From Mansonella perstans (lineage: Eukaryota; Nematoda; Chromadorea; Rhabditida; Onchocercidae): 64,000 nucleotides of DNA. A program made the position numbers and the translations under genes. The stretch spans positions 434,001-498,000 of the forward strand of contig JBAMDO010000578.1 of assembly GCA_037074765.1 (NCBI GenBank). Reading direction: 5' to 3'. Of the stretch, positions 43,101 to 58,100 are shown piece by piece. The notes beneath the pieces are model-generated. The model was given only the letters and a program-made list of their open reading frames with translations. It made no database searches and was not told the origin of the DNA. The first letter of the stretch is position 1. Every line of letters begins with the position of its first letter.

Positions 43101-46100
43101 TTTAGAATTGATTAGAAATGACGAGGTTATTAGAAAATACTTTTTAGTGCTTGCTTTGTGGTGCTATAAAGTAACATGCAAAGTTAATCATATCATAATT
43201 CTGCAAACGCTTTTTTATTGACCAATCTAAAACTTTCGCTCAACATAATTCTCAGCAATCATGAAACTTAGAAATTCCAGTACTTTGACTTGAAGAAGGT
43301 ATGAGCTGGAAATAGCTGAACAAACCTAATCTCATCCCGAGCTGATTGCAATGAGGTAGCTAAAGTGAGCACTTCATCTTCCAAGCTTGCTTTTGCTTGT
43401 AGCTTCGTATTTTCAGCTTTAAATGTTTCCAGGATTGTATTCGTATCAGTTAATGTAGCGCGAACTTTCTCAAACTCCTTTGTCAACATTTCATACTTCT
43501 TTTCGTATTCCTCACTGAATTCAGAAATAGGATGAGATAAGCGAAGAGCGAAAAAAATTTTGTTTTGGAATAGTTCAGTAATAAATATTGGCAGATACAG
43601 TTTGACTTTGAAGTTTGCCAAGTTTGAAATGGGCAAACTTCTCTTACCTAATTTTTTGACTTTCCATCTTTTCCTGCTCAACCGATAACAGACGTTTGCT
43701 TTGATTCTCCTCACCAATTTCTAGAATTTTCAATTTTTCTTGAAGAGAACGAACTTCCTCTTCGAGCTCGTTAATAGTTTCCCGAGAGGAACGTTCCGCT
43801 TCCTAAAAACAAATCTTGAAGAATACGTGAATCACCAATATTAATAATGTTTTTACCAGTGTAATTACTTCTTCAATTTACCATGACACATCAAGTCTTT
43901 TATTTTCGCCTTACTTAGCTCATTCTCCAAGTGTGAACTAATGTTATACTATCCCTGAAATCTGAAAAATATATGAACTTAGCGTCTCTGAAGAATTAAA
44001 GAAAAGTTAAATAAAATTAAAGTTCCAAACGAGGGAAAAGAAAAATGAAATATAGATATAAGATTATTGAAATATAATTTGTACGGCTAATACCAACATC
44101 AGCATCTATTTCAGCTTTTTCGAGATCCGAGGCCTGAGCAGATATTTTGCGTTTCGCCTGTTTCAATTCTTCATGCAATAATTGTATCTGAAATGAGTTT
44201 CACATGTACATCATCTGAAGTGACCAATATACATTGAGTAATATAACTGCAAACATAAGTCCTGGATATCATTACAGTATTACAACTCTAAGCACTACTC
44301 TAAACCCACTTTTTTCTTCTATACTTCACGGTTATTCCATAGTTAGTATTCGTATATTTAATTTATCACCTGCTATTAATGTTATAAGCATAATGTAGCA
44401 TTTAAATTACAAATATCGGAATCGCAGTAAGAATACCAAAAAAATAGACAAAAAGCATAACTGAACTTAATGTAACTTCTTATTGCGGTAAAATGATCGA
44501 AATAAGTCTGTAAAAGCAATATTAGTTTCAAATATTACCTGCTCATCAATATTACGCTGTTCATCAATTTGTACTTTTGAAACCTTTAATTCTTCTTCTA
44601 AATTACTGATTTTTAACCGACAACTTTTTGCTTCCTGTTCTGCTTCTTGTGCTCGCATTTCTTCTATTTTTAATTGCTGTTCCAAATTCTAAAATAAAAG
44701 CCAAAAGATTTAATTACCTTCCTTCTGCATATTACTGTGTAATATTTAAATTAATTCAGGAGATAAAATTGTCATATAAAACGAAAAACATGAAAATCCG
44801 AGACCAGGATACTTTGTCGACTGTGTGAAAAGCAAAAATATGGCAAGAGTATCTTAAATATATTAAATCAAAAAATTCACTAATCACACTTCTATATAGT
44901 GTATGAGAAGTACGAGGGCACTTGTAGAAAACAAAACTAAATTCATCTGTAAAATTTGAAAAAGATGAAAACCAACATTAAATTTCGCTTCTTGTTGCCT
45001 TATTTTCTCTTCAAATTTCTGTTTAGCATCTGCCAAAGCATCACTTTTCAATGTAATCTTGGCTTCGGAATCCTTTTCCAAAGCATCATACCTTATTAAA
45101 GATATCAAGTAAAATAAGTAAAAACATCATATAAAAGAAAAACATTATTCATTTATAAAACTACATTTTAATTTGCCAGACCCAGGTCTACAAGTGATAC
45201 AGTGATGTTACTGCGCAGAAATAATGCAACGGATCAACGTGATTAGTATACTGCCTATCCTAACAACAATGTGATAATTATAAAGTGATCGTGTTGATCC
45301 TGCCGCTATTATTATTAGCATGATCCGGATCCATTAACAGTGATATTTGGAAAATGCAATAGTGTAATAAGAGATTAATAGCATTGAAAATAATGGCATT
45401 TCTGACAGTAAAGGAGAAATTACACACCAACTTTCAATTCCTTCAGGTTTAAGACTCAAATGTGCTTCTAAAACCCATCTCATTTTTCTTTTCTGTTTTT
45501 TTTGTTCATTTATTGAATACCTTACTGATTTTGGTCTTACAAGAATTGCAGCAACTCATAATTTAGGACAAGAAAACGATTTTACATATAGCAAACTCCC
45601 TCAAAAGAAATATTCGTCAGTTCAGTGACCGATATTATTGAGAGTATCAAATGAAAAAAAAGAGATTGATTTCATCAATGTTATAAGCAATATCTTATAA
45701 AAATGCATCTGTCATTAAAATATTCAGAACATACTTTTTCTCATATTCTGCTAATTTTTTTTGACTTTCTTCCAATTGCTCATTTATTTTTTCCGCATCT
45801 AATTTATATTTCTCCAAAGTCTCTCGAAGTTGTGACATTTCATGTATTTCCTGAAATGATTCATTTCAATGAATGCTGATAAAACTTTTCTTACTGATTA
45901 GGGTACACTTTTCCGTTCTAAAACGTTACTTATTTCACGAAAATTCCGAAGCATCTTGAAATCAGGTCCTACAAAGCAAATTTTTATTGCAGTCTATGTT
46001 AGCACTGATTCACTTTTTTGTGAATCTTAAATCAGTCCACAAGTCGCGAACTTTACAACTCTACATCTGGATAAGTCCGACTATTAAGTGAAGTCTGCTT

Positions 46101-49100
46101 ATACTGTTTCGTATGAAAGATAATTCAGCTCGCTCTTCTGCATATTTCTAGAGCGGAATTTAGTTCCCTTTGTATTACAGAAAACTCCAGCAAAATTCCG
46201 AACTTAAAAAGAAAATATAAATTTTAAGATTAAAGATGGTTTAACAACAAGCTTAATGCAATTTTGTGAACTACGATGAAGAAATGTAAAATTTAAGAGA
46301 AACAATAAAATTACATGACACTGTTTGGATAATTTCGCTTCCTTCTCTCTTGCATTTTCTCGCATAGAATTCAACTCGCTTTGAAGATTGCTAATTTTCT
46401 AAACAAAATGAAAAAGAAATTCTGTAACAAGAATTTTTCCACATTTTTACAAATATCTTAAACCACGAGTTTCACCGTTGAATAGTAAATAGCACTATAT
46501 TACCTTACTCGGTAACCTTCTCATATACTTGTGAAGATCAAAAAAACTCATGAATAAGTAAATTAATAATGACAAGCCAAATTAATAATGATGACCTGAA
46601 TTAATAATGATTAAGCTAAATTAATCGAAAAACTTCACATAACCTAAGGAAATTACACTTCTAATGAGGCTTTTAAGAGAGTTGATAGAGCTTTTTAACA
46701 GTCTTTTTTATATGAGTGATCTAATATTTCATTAAAGAAATTTCCATGCTCATATGGCAATGCTTACTTTTTTATTCTCCGATTTTATCTCTTCAATTTC
46801 GAAAATACGTTCCTTGGCCTCATTTTTTATTTCATCAATTTGACCTCGCAATTCCTCATTTTCTACTGTTAATCGAGTTATCATCGCTGAGTTTGCTTCG
46901 TTCGTCTTAATATCCTAGAATGATTACATTCATGAACAAAATCAAGAAAGAACGATATCGAATATATGAAATGAACAACAACATTTTAGTCATCTCACCT
47001 GTTTGACAAGAATTAAGCTTTGCAGTGCAGCTGATTTCATCTGTAAATCGCGCTGCAACTCCTCAATATTACTTTCTAATCGGATCTTCTCGTTGTCCAT
47101 AATCAAACGAAGTCTTTTTGATTCATCCTGAGCATTCTCTATTTCCCGATTCTTGCATCGCACTTCCTCTTGCAAGTCCTGTACATCTGTACTAAGATCC
47201 GATTGAGTGGCCTGAAACTGTCAACAATATTAAACATGAGAGATCTTGCTCACTGCAATATTATTATTGCGTAATTATAGAAATCAATAGTATTGCAAAT
47301 TATTTGAATGATCGTTTCTAAAAAGTTTAGCAGCGAAAAAATATCAACTTCATTTAGAAAATATATTTCCTATTAGCTTCTATACATTATAAAAACTGAT
47401 GTGCTCTTACTTTGGAAAAAACACAAAGCAGAACTAACCAGAATATCGGTGATTTGTTTCTTCAACTTTTCATTTTCATCTTTTAATACATTATATTCCT
47501 GATGGTCTAAAGTATCTCGGTTTGCATCTGCTAACTGTGCTATTAAACTGTTAATCTAAAATTAAAATTAATGAAATCTGCAATTATGATTGGCTTTCAA
47601 ACTCTAACATGAGTGCCTCTTTCCTCTTAAACTTCATGTTTAAGTCAATTTTTTTGAATGAAATTGAAATGACTACATCGTTCGACTATCTATAATATTC
47701 TGAAAATGGATTATTAATTTGCGCCTGAGTAAGCAACTTTAATTAAAAGTCTAGAGGAATAAGACAAGTAATGATGCATTATAAGATGCCATCTTTTTCG
47801 TTCAAGGAAGAAAAAAATTTCTAAAAAATGACACCTGCATGAAAAGCTCTTGTTTCTCGGCCTGTTCGCGATCCAATTGCATAGTCAGCTCCCGTTTTTG
47901 GCCTTGCAGCATCTGGACATCTATTGGTTGCTTCGCTTCCAACGCCCGTTTCTGATTTTCCCATTGTTGTCTAAAACATTGAAGCTACCTTTGATTGAAA
48001 ACAGTCTAATTCCGAAAATCTTTTTTTTTCCTCATACTTCCCATAACTATAAGTATAAAAACTTTCGCCTTAAATCACTCAGCTTTTTCTTCAATTTATC
48101 ACTTGAATCATTATTTGGCTTGACCTCTGCGCTCGAAATAACCTTTCAAAAAGCCCAAATCTACCGCAGTCAGCCTGATGAACCCATACAGCTAATTATC
48201 ATTCAACCGAAGAACGGTTCAATCCTTTTTACTAAAAGATAAAAGCAACTGAATATTATGATTATTGATCGCCGTAGTTTCATTTAAGAATATAAAAGGT
48301 GATTCGCTAACGTTAATAATTTGATAAGAATCCAGAAAAAGGGCTGGGATAAGAAGCGTTAGGCATAATATATGAATAAAGGAACGAAAAATTACAAAGT
48401 CAAGAAATTTCTTTTTTCTGTAATAGGAAAACTTTTCCAAGCAATTTATTAAAAAAAAACTCAAAATTCCTGAAGTAGCTTTTTTTTTTGTACACTTTCT
48501 TTTCGATTTTAATAAGTACAATATCATTAACACAAATAAGATAAGACTTATAATTGTTGTGGTTTGGCCAATTCAAGTACCATTTAAGTTCATAAAATTT
48601 ACATGTTGAATTTATTATGAATAAATGATTATTTACCGGTCTCTCTCGAATTTTTCCACCTTCTTTTTCAACGAATCGCATTCCGAAGTACGGTCTTTGA
48701 GAGCTTTCTGCAAATTAAAAAATTTTTGAAATCCATACATGCAAATTAAACACTGGTGGAAATAACTTCATAATGGTGAAGAAGAAATATCACTAGTGAT
48801 GATTAATTCGAAGCAGGGAAATTATCAAATACCATTGACATTCCTCAGGTTAGTAAAGTTTGAAATTCAATTTAGAAGGCGACTGAAAAGCATATTTTTA
48901 ATTGAATATCCGTAAAATAAAATTATCAGCTAAACAAGTCTAAGTTCCACTAAATTTTAATTAAACAATTAAGCATTCCTTTCTCTTTCTGATCGTCCTT
49001 TAACAGTCTAAAAAATTGGATGGATGATTTCCTCTTAATTGTACACTAGTTACAAACTTTTCAGCCATCCCATATGTACTGCGACAGTTTTTCGAATCCA

Positions 49101-52100
49101 AACTATACTTCTAGCCGTGATTTAAAAAGTCAAAATTTGTACGTAAATTCACGAACTTAAGTTAATGATTAAGTGTTATTCATGATTAAGAAAATTATTA
49201 AGTTAATGCGTAAGTAAATACGCATTAACTTAATAATGTGTTATTCATGCTCGATGTAGGAATTAGTCATTTTCGTCCTTTCAATTTCGTACACGAAAAA
49301 TCTTTAATAGGGTTTCTGTGATTCGGTCTTTTCATTTAATTTCACCTTTCGTAAAGGTTAAAAAGATTGAGTACCAATTATTTCTCACTACAGGGTGAGC
49401 ATATTCGCAAGCTGGAAATCTTCACGTCAAAATTCTTGTTTTTAAAGATAAATTAAATTTTATCGATTAGTCATATAAGTTCAAATTTAAAACTCGAAAT
49501 GAATTGATAATTCATTCGGTTTAGCTATCCTACCACTTCCCCTGTAATGACGACTGGGTAGTCTGGATTTACTGATAACTTCATTGCTAAATATCTTACT
49601 CGATTAAGCAAATTTGATTAAGCAAATCTTCCACTGAAACATAAAATAAACCTCATGATCAGCATTGGCTACTAGTTGAAAAACTATAACTTATGGAATC
49701 TACCAATATTTCAATCAACGTATCCAACCTTAGCTCATGACTTTTCCCATAAATTTTTGCCGTTTTCTTTCATTTATAGAACTTTTCGATAAAGCGATGA
49801 CGAAGTAAAGCACATTTTAGAATAGGCATGGATAGGTTAATACAAGAAAATGAAATTTGAAGCGATATCTCTACTTTTCACTAATGATAAATCCGAACTA
49901 ACGCACTTCTAACCTGTCCACTTCATTTATAATATTCATTTTGAATTCAGTTCGTTGAAGTTTAGAAGATAATCTGTTATTGCCTGTAATATTTCAACAT
50001 TAGCTGTATTCATTCCAAAATATTCTCTGTTCAGATTGCTTCTTATTTATACATCGATTAGATGACAACTGTTCGTCTCATGAATAAATCTAATACTGAA
50101 AATCCGTAAAACAATATGGGAAATTGTTTCACTTGCAAAAAATTACATCAGAAAGCGTCTAATCTCAAGCTAAAAGCTCTAACACCAATGGTCAACAGAA
50201 ACTTCAGGATGGTCTGCTCTTAGGCTAATTCATACCTTAAATGTTCCAAAATGAAGCAATAACTATTAGAAACGGATCAGCAGAACTCGAATTCTGGCAT
50301 AATATGACAACATAATAACAGTGCACATCTGTTTACAAATCGATTTTTATGGTTGCACGAAAATGAGTAAACAATTTAATGGACAAGTTCTATCTAACCC
50401 TGGAATCTTTATTTTTTGAATGATTATAACATCATTACACTCTACTAGAAACATCTGAATATCGGCATTTTAAATCAAAGATTAATAACTTCTCAGAAGC
50501 TCTATCTCAATATTACCGAGATTTAAACCTAACTCTTCGATTCATAGAGATCTTATGAGTATTTGAAGAGGAAGTGAAGAAAGTTGAAGATTCAGGAAGA
50601 CGCAGAAAACTATAACGAAAGATTTAAAAGTGTTCTATGAAAGAAGATGGTGAAATCGTTACAAACATGTTTACCAGGATGATTATATGCATTTATTGAT
50701 ATTATTTTTAACTAAAAGAATCATTAGAAATAAATATTTCGTTGTAATGCAAAACAGTAATTTGATTTTACAATCAAATCCAATCATCACTGTTCTAAAA
50801 ATTGTAAGTGAAAGAACAGCAAAGACAGCAGCAAATGAAAGTTGCAAAAATTTCTAACTAATCATCTTATTAGCTTCCTATATTGAAATTTGCTATTTTC
50901 TCATTTAATTTAAGAGGAAAGATTGCTAAACAATTAAAAAACTTGGGTTTTTTTTGAAGCTAAACAATTAAAAAACTTTTGGTTTTTTTGAAAGGTTTTT
51001 TGATAGTTCCGAAATTTGATAAAACTTTTCGAGAGATATATAACGCATGCAATAAAGACAGATAACTTGATCTAATCCCATAACGGTTTTTCTATGCAAA
51101 TATTTGAGTTAATCGAAAATTAAAAATTGATTTCTGATAAGCGGGATGAAATTAAACATGGAAAGAAAGTCCTAAAGATAAGCATTTTTAAAAAAAATAT
51201 TTAGAATAAGCTCACAAAATATTTGCCACAATTATACTTGGTAAATCGATTTTTTCTTACAGCAACATTGACTTTTAATCATAGTACAATAACTATGTTT
51301 TATTTGCATAACTTTGAAGAAAGAAAAGGCCTAAGTTTTATAATATTTAGGATACATCAGTAATAAAATTGCCGCTGGCAATAATTTTGAAAGGGAAATT
51401 ATGCAAATATTTCAATAATATTGAAGGAAGTAGAATAACACAGCATCAATCACTGACACTTTCACTATGATCGAAGCGATCTTAGATACGCAACGCTGGT
51501 CTCGTCGTGGAAAAAATGGAAAACAAGTTTTACAAAGGTACTCTGTCCTCTTTTCTTAATCGTCTTTATACAGTTAACAGTCAATTACATACATTCTTTC
51601 TTAAATATTGTAAATCAAGAATTAATTAATCAAATGGCAACAACATGAAAATGTTACTGGAAGGACGAATAATTATTTAGTTAATAGATTTATACTCATA
51701 AAACTGGTAACCTATTGTTCACTGTCAAAATATTTTTAGATAAAATTAACTCTATTACATTGGTAATCAATGAGTCCACCTATTTAACATTCATTTAAAC
51801 GGCCACTAATCAATAAGAATATCCATTGCTCATGGTTCATCGAGAATTAAAGCAAATTTTTTTTTTACTGTTACTAAACTAATTTTCCTTAATCATTTAC
51901 TAATGAATAATTTGAAACAAGCAGATTAGATCACACTGAAGGTTGGATTTAAGAATTTAAAGTATTTGTAAATAACAGAAAAAAAATTATTCAACGAGAA
52001 AAAATGCTTGTGGGAAAAAAATAACATAGCAAGGAATTAACACAGACCTGAATTTTATCATTGTACCCCTCTAAAGTTTATTGAACCATTTTATGCATAA

Positions 52101-55100
52101 TGAAATTCTTGCTGTAGCAAAATTAATTTCTTGTCAATAATCGGATGACATCTGTAACGCAATTTACATTCAACAACATCAAGAATGATGAAAGCGCCCT
52201 CTATTAAACTCAAAAAAAGGAATTTTGTATTCAGGAAAATTTCGTCAGTAAAAGAATAACACTGAAATATTCTTTCGCTCTTTTGATTTCACCAGATCCA
52301 TTGATATGTAACAAATAAATTGCCGCAATAACCTCAAAGATATGGGGTATTCGCAAAATTATTAAACTTTCAAATATGAATAGTTAAAGAATCGGAAGAA
52401 AAATAAAATATTTTGGGAGAAATACCATGATTACAATAATGATGATTAATGGCTGATCATCATTATATGGCAGTGAGTTGAAGTTTGAATTTTTAAAAAA
52501 TGACAGAGGTCTATTTGTGAATAATTTTCAATAGCTCTTCGTGATATGCTATCAACTGCTGTTTTAAATTGATCAGAAAGAATATTGTGAAAACGCTATC
52601 GATTATATTGTGAACTAATTGGAAGTTTTGTAAGCAAAGTCCACAGATTCTGCAATTGAAATAGAAATAAATTAACTTGACCAACTTAAATACTCTACTT
52701 GGGATTTATTCAACAATCTAAAGAATAGATGAAAAGTGAAGGAATCTACAGAGAAACAAAAAATGTTTCAAAAGCTTTCAGGGAAAAATGAAACATTGGT
52801 TGTTTCAAAGCAATAATGACTTCTCGCGCAAAATAAATGAATTTCTTGCTCTTTCCCAAAATCTAAAAGACAATGTCAGAAGATTTTTACTCTAGTTAAA
52901 CAATTTTGTCAAATTATCTCTTGAATAGCCGAATGACCATCTCAAAGCAATAATAATATGTCGTCTCTCAGGGCGGATTTTTAAGCGACTTTTTTTAATA
53001 AATATTTCTAAAGAATTTTTCCAAAATATCAGCAATGAAGATGTGACATTAGGAAATGAAACTGAAATTGTTATTATCAACAAGGACATGGAAAAAATGG
53101 AAATACTTTTTCTGCTTACTGATTGATGAAAAATGATTTAATGGCAATGATGAATCAACAAATTAAACACAAGGCATTTCGATAGATAAACGATTTGAAA
53201 TTGAAGATGAGAAGAAGCAGAAGAGAATACACAATCGATACCTAACCAGTCACCAGTATAACAAAAATGTAAAAAACTTGTTCCCAGACAAAATAAGACA
53301 AAATGGATTGGGTTTTAAAATCGGAAAGTGCATAAAGATGGTAGAGATAGATAACCACTAAACGGGAAAAAAGTGCCACATAACATAAATGATGATTTGG
53401 TATCATTAATCATAATAATATTTAACATATGAAAAAGGCAAAACAGTGAAAAACATTTCTGTCCTATTTGCTATAACTACTATAATTTAAAGAATTACGT
53501 GCTCCAAAAACTATTAATTTCACCAGTGATCTAAAAATAACAATTTGAAAAACGATCTCATTGTCATAATAACATATCCTTAAATACACAAAAAGTTAAT
53601 AATTAGCTGTTTTCCTGCTTTTTTCCGTACACTTTTGTAAACTTCAAAGCTACATGTACTTTTTTAAAGCTCAAAATTGCTGGTTTTCGATACATATTTT
53701 TAAAATTGTCATAATTAACTTAATATGATCACTGTTGGCGCTTGCACTGACATGAATCGGATAAATCAAAACCCGTAACCTTGGTGACTGCTTGGCGATA
53801 GTCAATAAAACACATCATTATTACCTTTAGGATCATATCCAGCATTCTAAATATTTCCTCAACACTCTTTAAAATTAGCGTGCTTAATCATTTAGTTCTC
53901 ACCATCAATTAATAGCAATTTAACAGAATGAATTCATTTTTTTTTGCTAAATAAGTTAAATTACATAAAGAAATGATCGATAAGTTACTCAGCTCAATAG
54001 TTCAAATTCCCTGCGATGTTTTTAAAATTGAACAGTTAAACAATAACAATATATGAAAAAAATACAACCTCAGCTTATTAAAATAAACGAAAATATTAAA
54101 TATCCACTCCATGTTTAGCTACAAAACAGCAATCTATATATATATATATAATGCTTTATACTATTTTCCAACTTTTTGTTTATGAAAATAATATTTCTTC
54201 AGTGCATTTCCAAGTCTTGCTCAGTTCGTTACGTGTCAACAAACACTAAGTTGTTTTGTTGTCTAGTTCAGAAAGATTTGACATAAATTAGTCAGGATGT
54301 TAAAAATATAGAAGAATAAATTTTACTTTTAATTTATCATTTACTGAAGAATTTAAAAGATTTCTTTGAAATATTTAAAATTTAAAATTAAAGTACAAAA
54401 AATTTACAATGACTAAAATTAAATTAAAATTGATTAGATTGATTAGCATATTAATTTTTTAATTAGCAAATTAAGACTCTTTTAAATAATTAGCAACATT
54501 TCTTTCAAATAAAAATAGGGAAAACAAAAACAAATTAATTAATGCTTCCTGCTTAATTTCCAAATCTCTTATATTTTTGTTTTAGTCAACCATTAAATAA
54601 AAAAGTTTAATTTAAAAGATGAGATTTCTTTTTAATAACTGAAGAAGCAAAGAGACTCAAAAAAAAACTGTTAGGCAATATACAAATGCTGTTTCAGTGA
54701 TTAACCAATCTACTATAGATAAATTGGTTCAGTCTTCTGGATTTTTTTTGAATTTATAGAATTATTCAGTGGCCTAATAAGACCAACAATGAAAAAAGGA
54801 AAGAAAATTCATAGCTACCAACGTGTTTTCATTAGATAAGAAAGGAACATTTGGTAAAGGTTGATTTCAATCGAGTGAAAGCGATAGAAAATATTATAAT
54901 TGGAGAATTATCAAGTAAATGAAAATAATAAAATGAGCTCAAAACTTTATTTACCTGATAATATGAATAACATTCCTTTACATCTGCCAATAACAGCAAA
55001 TAAATGATTACATGAAAACTAATAGTAAAAATTGGTTTTGTAGGAAAATGAAAAGAAAATTAATCATGCTGATGCGAAAGAGAAAATGATAGCATCTTAA

Positions 55101-58100
55101 CGACTTACAATTAGCACGATGTCACTGGATACAACTTATTAAACTTGACTTAAAGACAGTCTTTACTTTTTGGTTAGGTCATCTCTACAATTATTGATAT
55201 AACTATCAGTGTTAGATTTCGTTAGATTAAAGTCAGTCTGATCAATAAAATTATGCTCTGTCAAATCTGCTTGGCTTAATTTGAACACAGTTAAGATTTA
55301 TTAGTTATTCGAAATTTTTTAACTTTTATAATTTAAAGTAATTAACACTTGTTTATGTAATTGAAAAAATCGAACAATGCGACTATTTTGAAGCTTTGGA
55401 AAAAATTATGAAGAGGAAAAGCTGTACAATGGTGAAAGATTCCAGTTAGTCTCGTTATTTATTATACGGAAGTCTAAATGGAATTGGAAATTAAATTAAC
55501 TTGTTTGCTTTGCTCGGCGAAATGATTAACAAAAAGTGATAGTATGTATTAGCAATTATTGCAAATATCATTGTAAATGATTATGGAATGTGTGGAACAG
55601 ACACCTAATATGCAAATTTATCCATATACTGAGAAAATTTCAAATTCCTAAACAGATCAGATTCCCAGTAAAGAAAAATTAATTCAGGAAAACTAATAGA
55701 AAGACCTAACCGCATTTGCCAAAATGATTCAAAAAGTGGAAAAAAGGAGAAATTCACGAAATTTACCCTATCAATCTTAATTGCAAGATCGCAGTCTTAA
55801 TTTTGTATGATCCAAACAATATTATGAAATTAGCTATTCTCTGCTACTATGATAATGATAAAGCTGATAATATTGCCATCATAAAAGTGATTTTTCTTGT
55901 TTTTGGGTTTCTCGTCTCATTTCAAATCCAAGCTGTACAGTAAAAAAATTTGTCTCTTTAATTTCCATCCATAGAAATGCTAGTGATTGCGTACTTTTCT
56001 GTAAATTCGTCTTCAAATCATCTTGCTTTATGAGTTTTCTTGAATGATCTCATTACAGATTATATGTAAGTGGATGATGATACCATCATATGAGGTAGCC
56101 AAAGATGAGATGAAGGAGAAAAACGTGCGCTGTTGATAGTATATGACAAGTCACTACTTAAAAATTAATCTTTCAAGTATATTCGACAATAGTTTATCAG
56201 TAATTTTTTTTTTTACAAGGTAATTATTCTGATGAAAAATTCATATCATTTACTCCTCTCTTTATTTTCTAGCGTTTGAAAAATCAAAAAAAAAAAAAAT
56301 AATATAAACGAAACAGCTGTCATTGGAATTATAATTCTGGAATATAATTCTGCCATTTTTAAAAGATTCAACTTATTTAGCCTTCCCAGCTGTTCGTCCT
56401 TTCTGGTAAAAAATGTGTTAAGGAATTTTAATAATTAATGGAAAACTGCATTATTTTTATTTGTTCGAAAAAATTCAGACAACTTTTAATGCTCGAGTTG
56501 CAGCTCAACGACAAAATTGCCTTTGCAAATGCATATCAAAACAAGAAATGGAGACTTTAGCAATCATTTGGCAACAGATCCAACAAAAATATATAAAAAA
56601 AGGAAATCTAAAAAAGTGCAGTGCTCCGGTTAGCAGTGATTTCTAGACACAATTAGATTTCAACCACTTATTAAAAAAATAAACCGAAGAAATCTCTAAT
56701 GTTAGCGATTAAATATAATTGAAATAATTCGCCAAATATGTCCTGACTGCGACAAAAATAAAGTTTAAGAGAAAATATAGAGCTTAATAATAATTATAGA
56801 TATATGAAGCTCTTCAATATTACTGTTAGCAGATAATCCAAAGAACTTATGCACGAAAACTGAAAGCAATTACCGATTAGGTCATTTTGTAAGTTTCGTG
56901 ATAAAAGGTAGGAAAATAATTGAAAATTGCATTAACGGCTAATGCAAACTGACCATTTATTATATGGCTCTAATAATGTATATGGGCAGTGGACAAATTA
57001 ACAGGATGCGTATCACAGCACCTGTGGATTTGCAGAGTTGACTGACAAATCCGACTCTATTGTTACCTATGTTACGCTCTAGGTAAAAATCCACATTCTT
57101 ATGGTTAGCTTTTAGTAAAGGTAAAACGTTGCAGATTTAAATTTTACTTCTCCATTGTCTGCATGAAAATTTGACTCTATAAATCTTTGCTTTAATTTAG
57201 AATTATCCAGTTATTTCCATTATGCGTTTTGTGTTTTTAACAGCTTCGTTTGAAAAATCTATATTACCCTATGTATTATTATTATTACTTATTAGAATGA
57301 TAAAAAATCAAAATATTCGACGAATGAAATACTATTAAGTTCTGTTAAAAATTTGATTTTGCCAATCAAAAATTAGATTTTAAAGCACAGTTTCAGAAAT
57401 TTAGAATTTCATAATTTTTCAATTAACGACACCCAAATTTAGCGTATTTTTGGTTTTACAATATGATCATCATCTAATTCGGTGAAGACAGAGTTTGGAT
57501 AAAACAAATATGGTGCACACCTGCTCGATCTTAGAAGAGGTTTAAGTTTTCAGAGCAATCAATTAAAAAATAATTTTCCTGTTTCCTATATAAGCCATTT
57601 TCATCTGTTTTAATTCGATCCTTACTTTGTAATAAAACTGAAGGAAAATTTCAATGAAATGATTAATTCGAATAAATTTCAATTACTATTAATCTTTGTC
57701 AAAACTGCCTAATGAAAGAGATAAAAACTTTGGGATTATCAAAGAGTTTATTGTTTCGAATTTGTGGAAGCAGCAGGAGTTAGAATGGAATGAAATTTGA
57801 AACTTTCACTCAGCAAATTTTTCATTTATAAACAATCATTCAGGGCTTATAAAGCGATATAAAATGTATTGTGTTAAATGCAAAAGAGAAATTTGAAACA
57901 TTTGGAATATATATGATGAATAAACCATATTTAAATTTAAATATAATCAAAGTATTTAATGTATTTAGATACAAATAATATTCAAGCATCATGTTCCTCT
58001 TGAGCCTTCCAAATAATTTCCACAGATATCATTATTACAATCCCTATCAAACAGTTTTCATGTCAAAAACGATTGGCGCTTACCATGATACAGTTATTTT

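Noticed and set aside
47850..48242. 130-codon plus-strand frame
   Set aside because: The first part is antisense to exon 47970-47835 and the rest is intron; no plus-strand splice signals.
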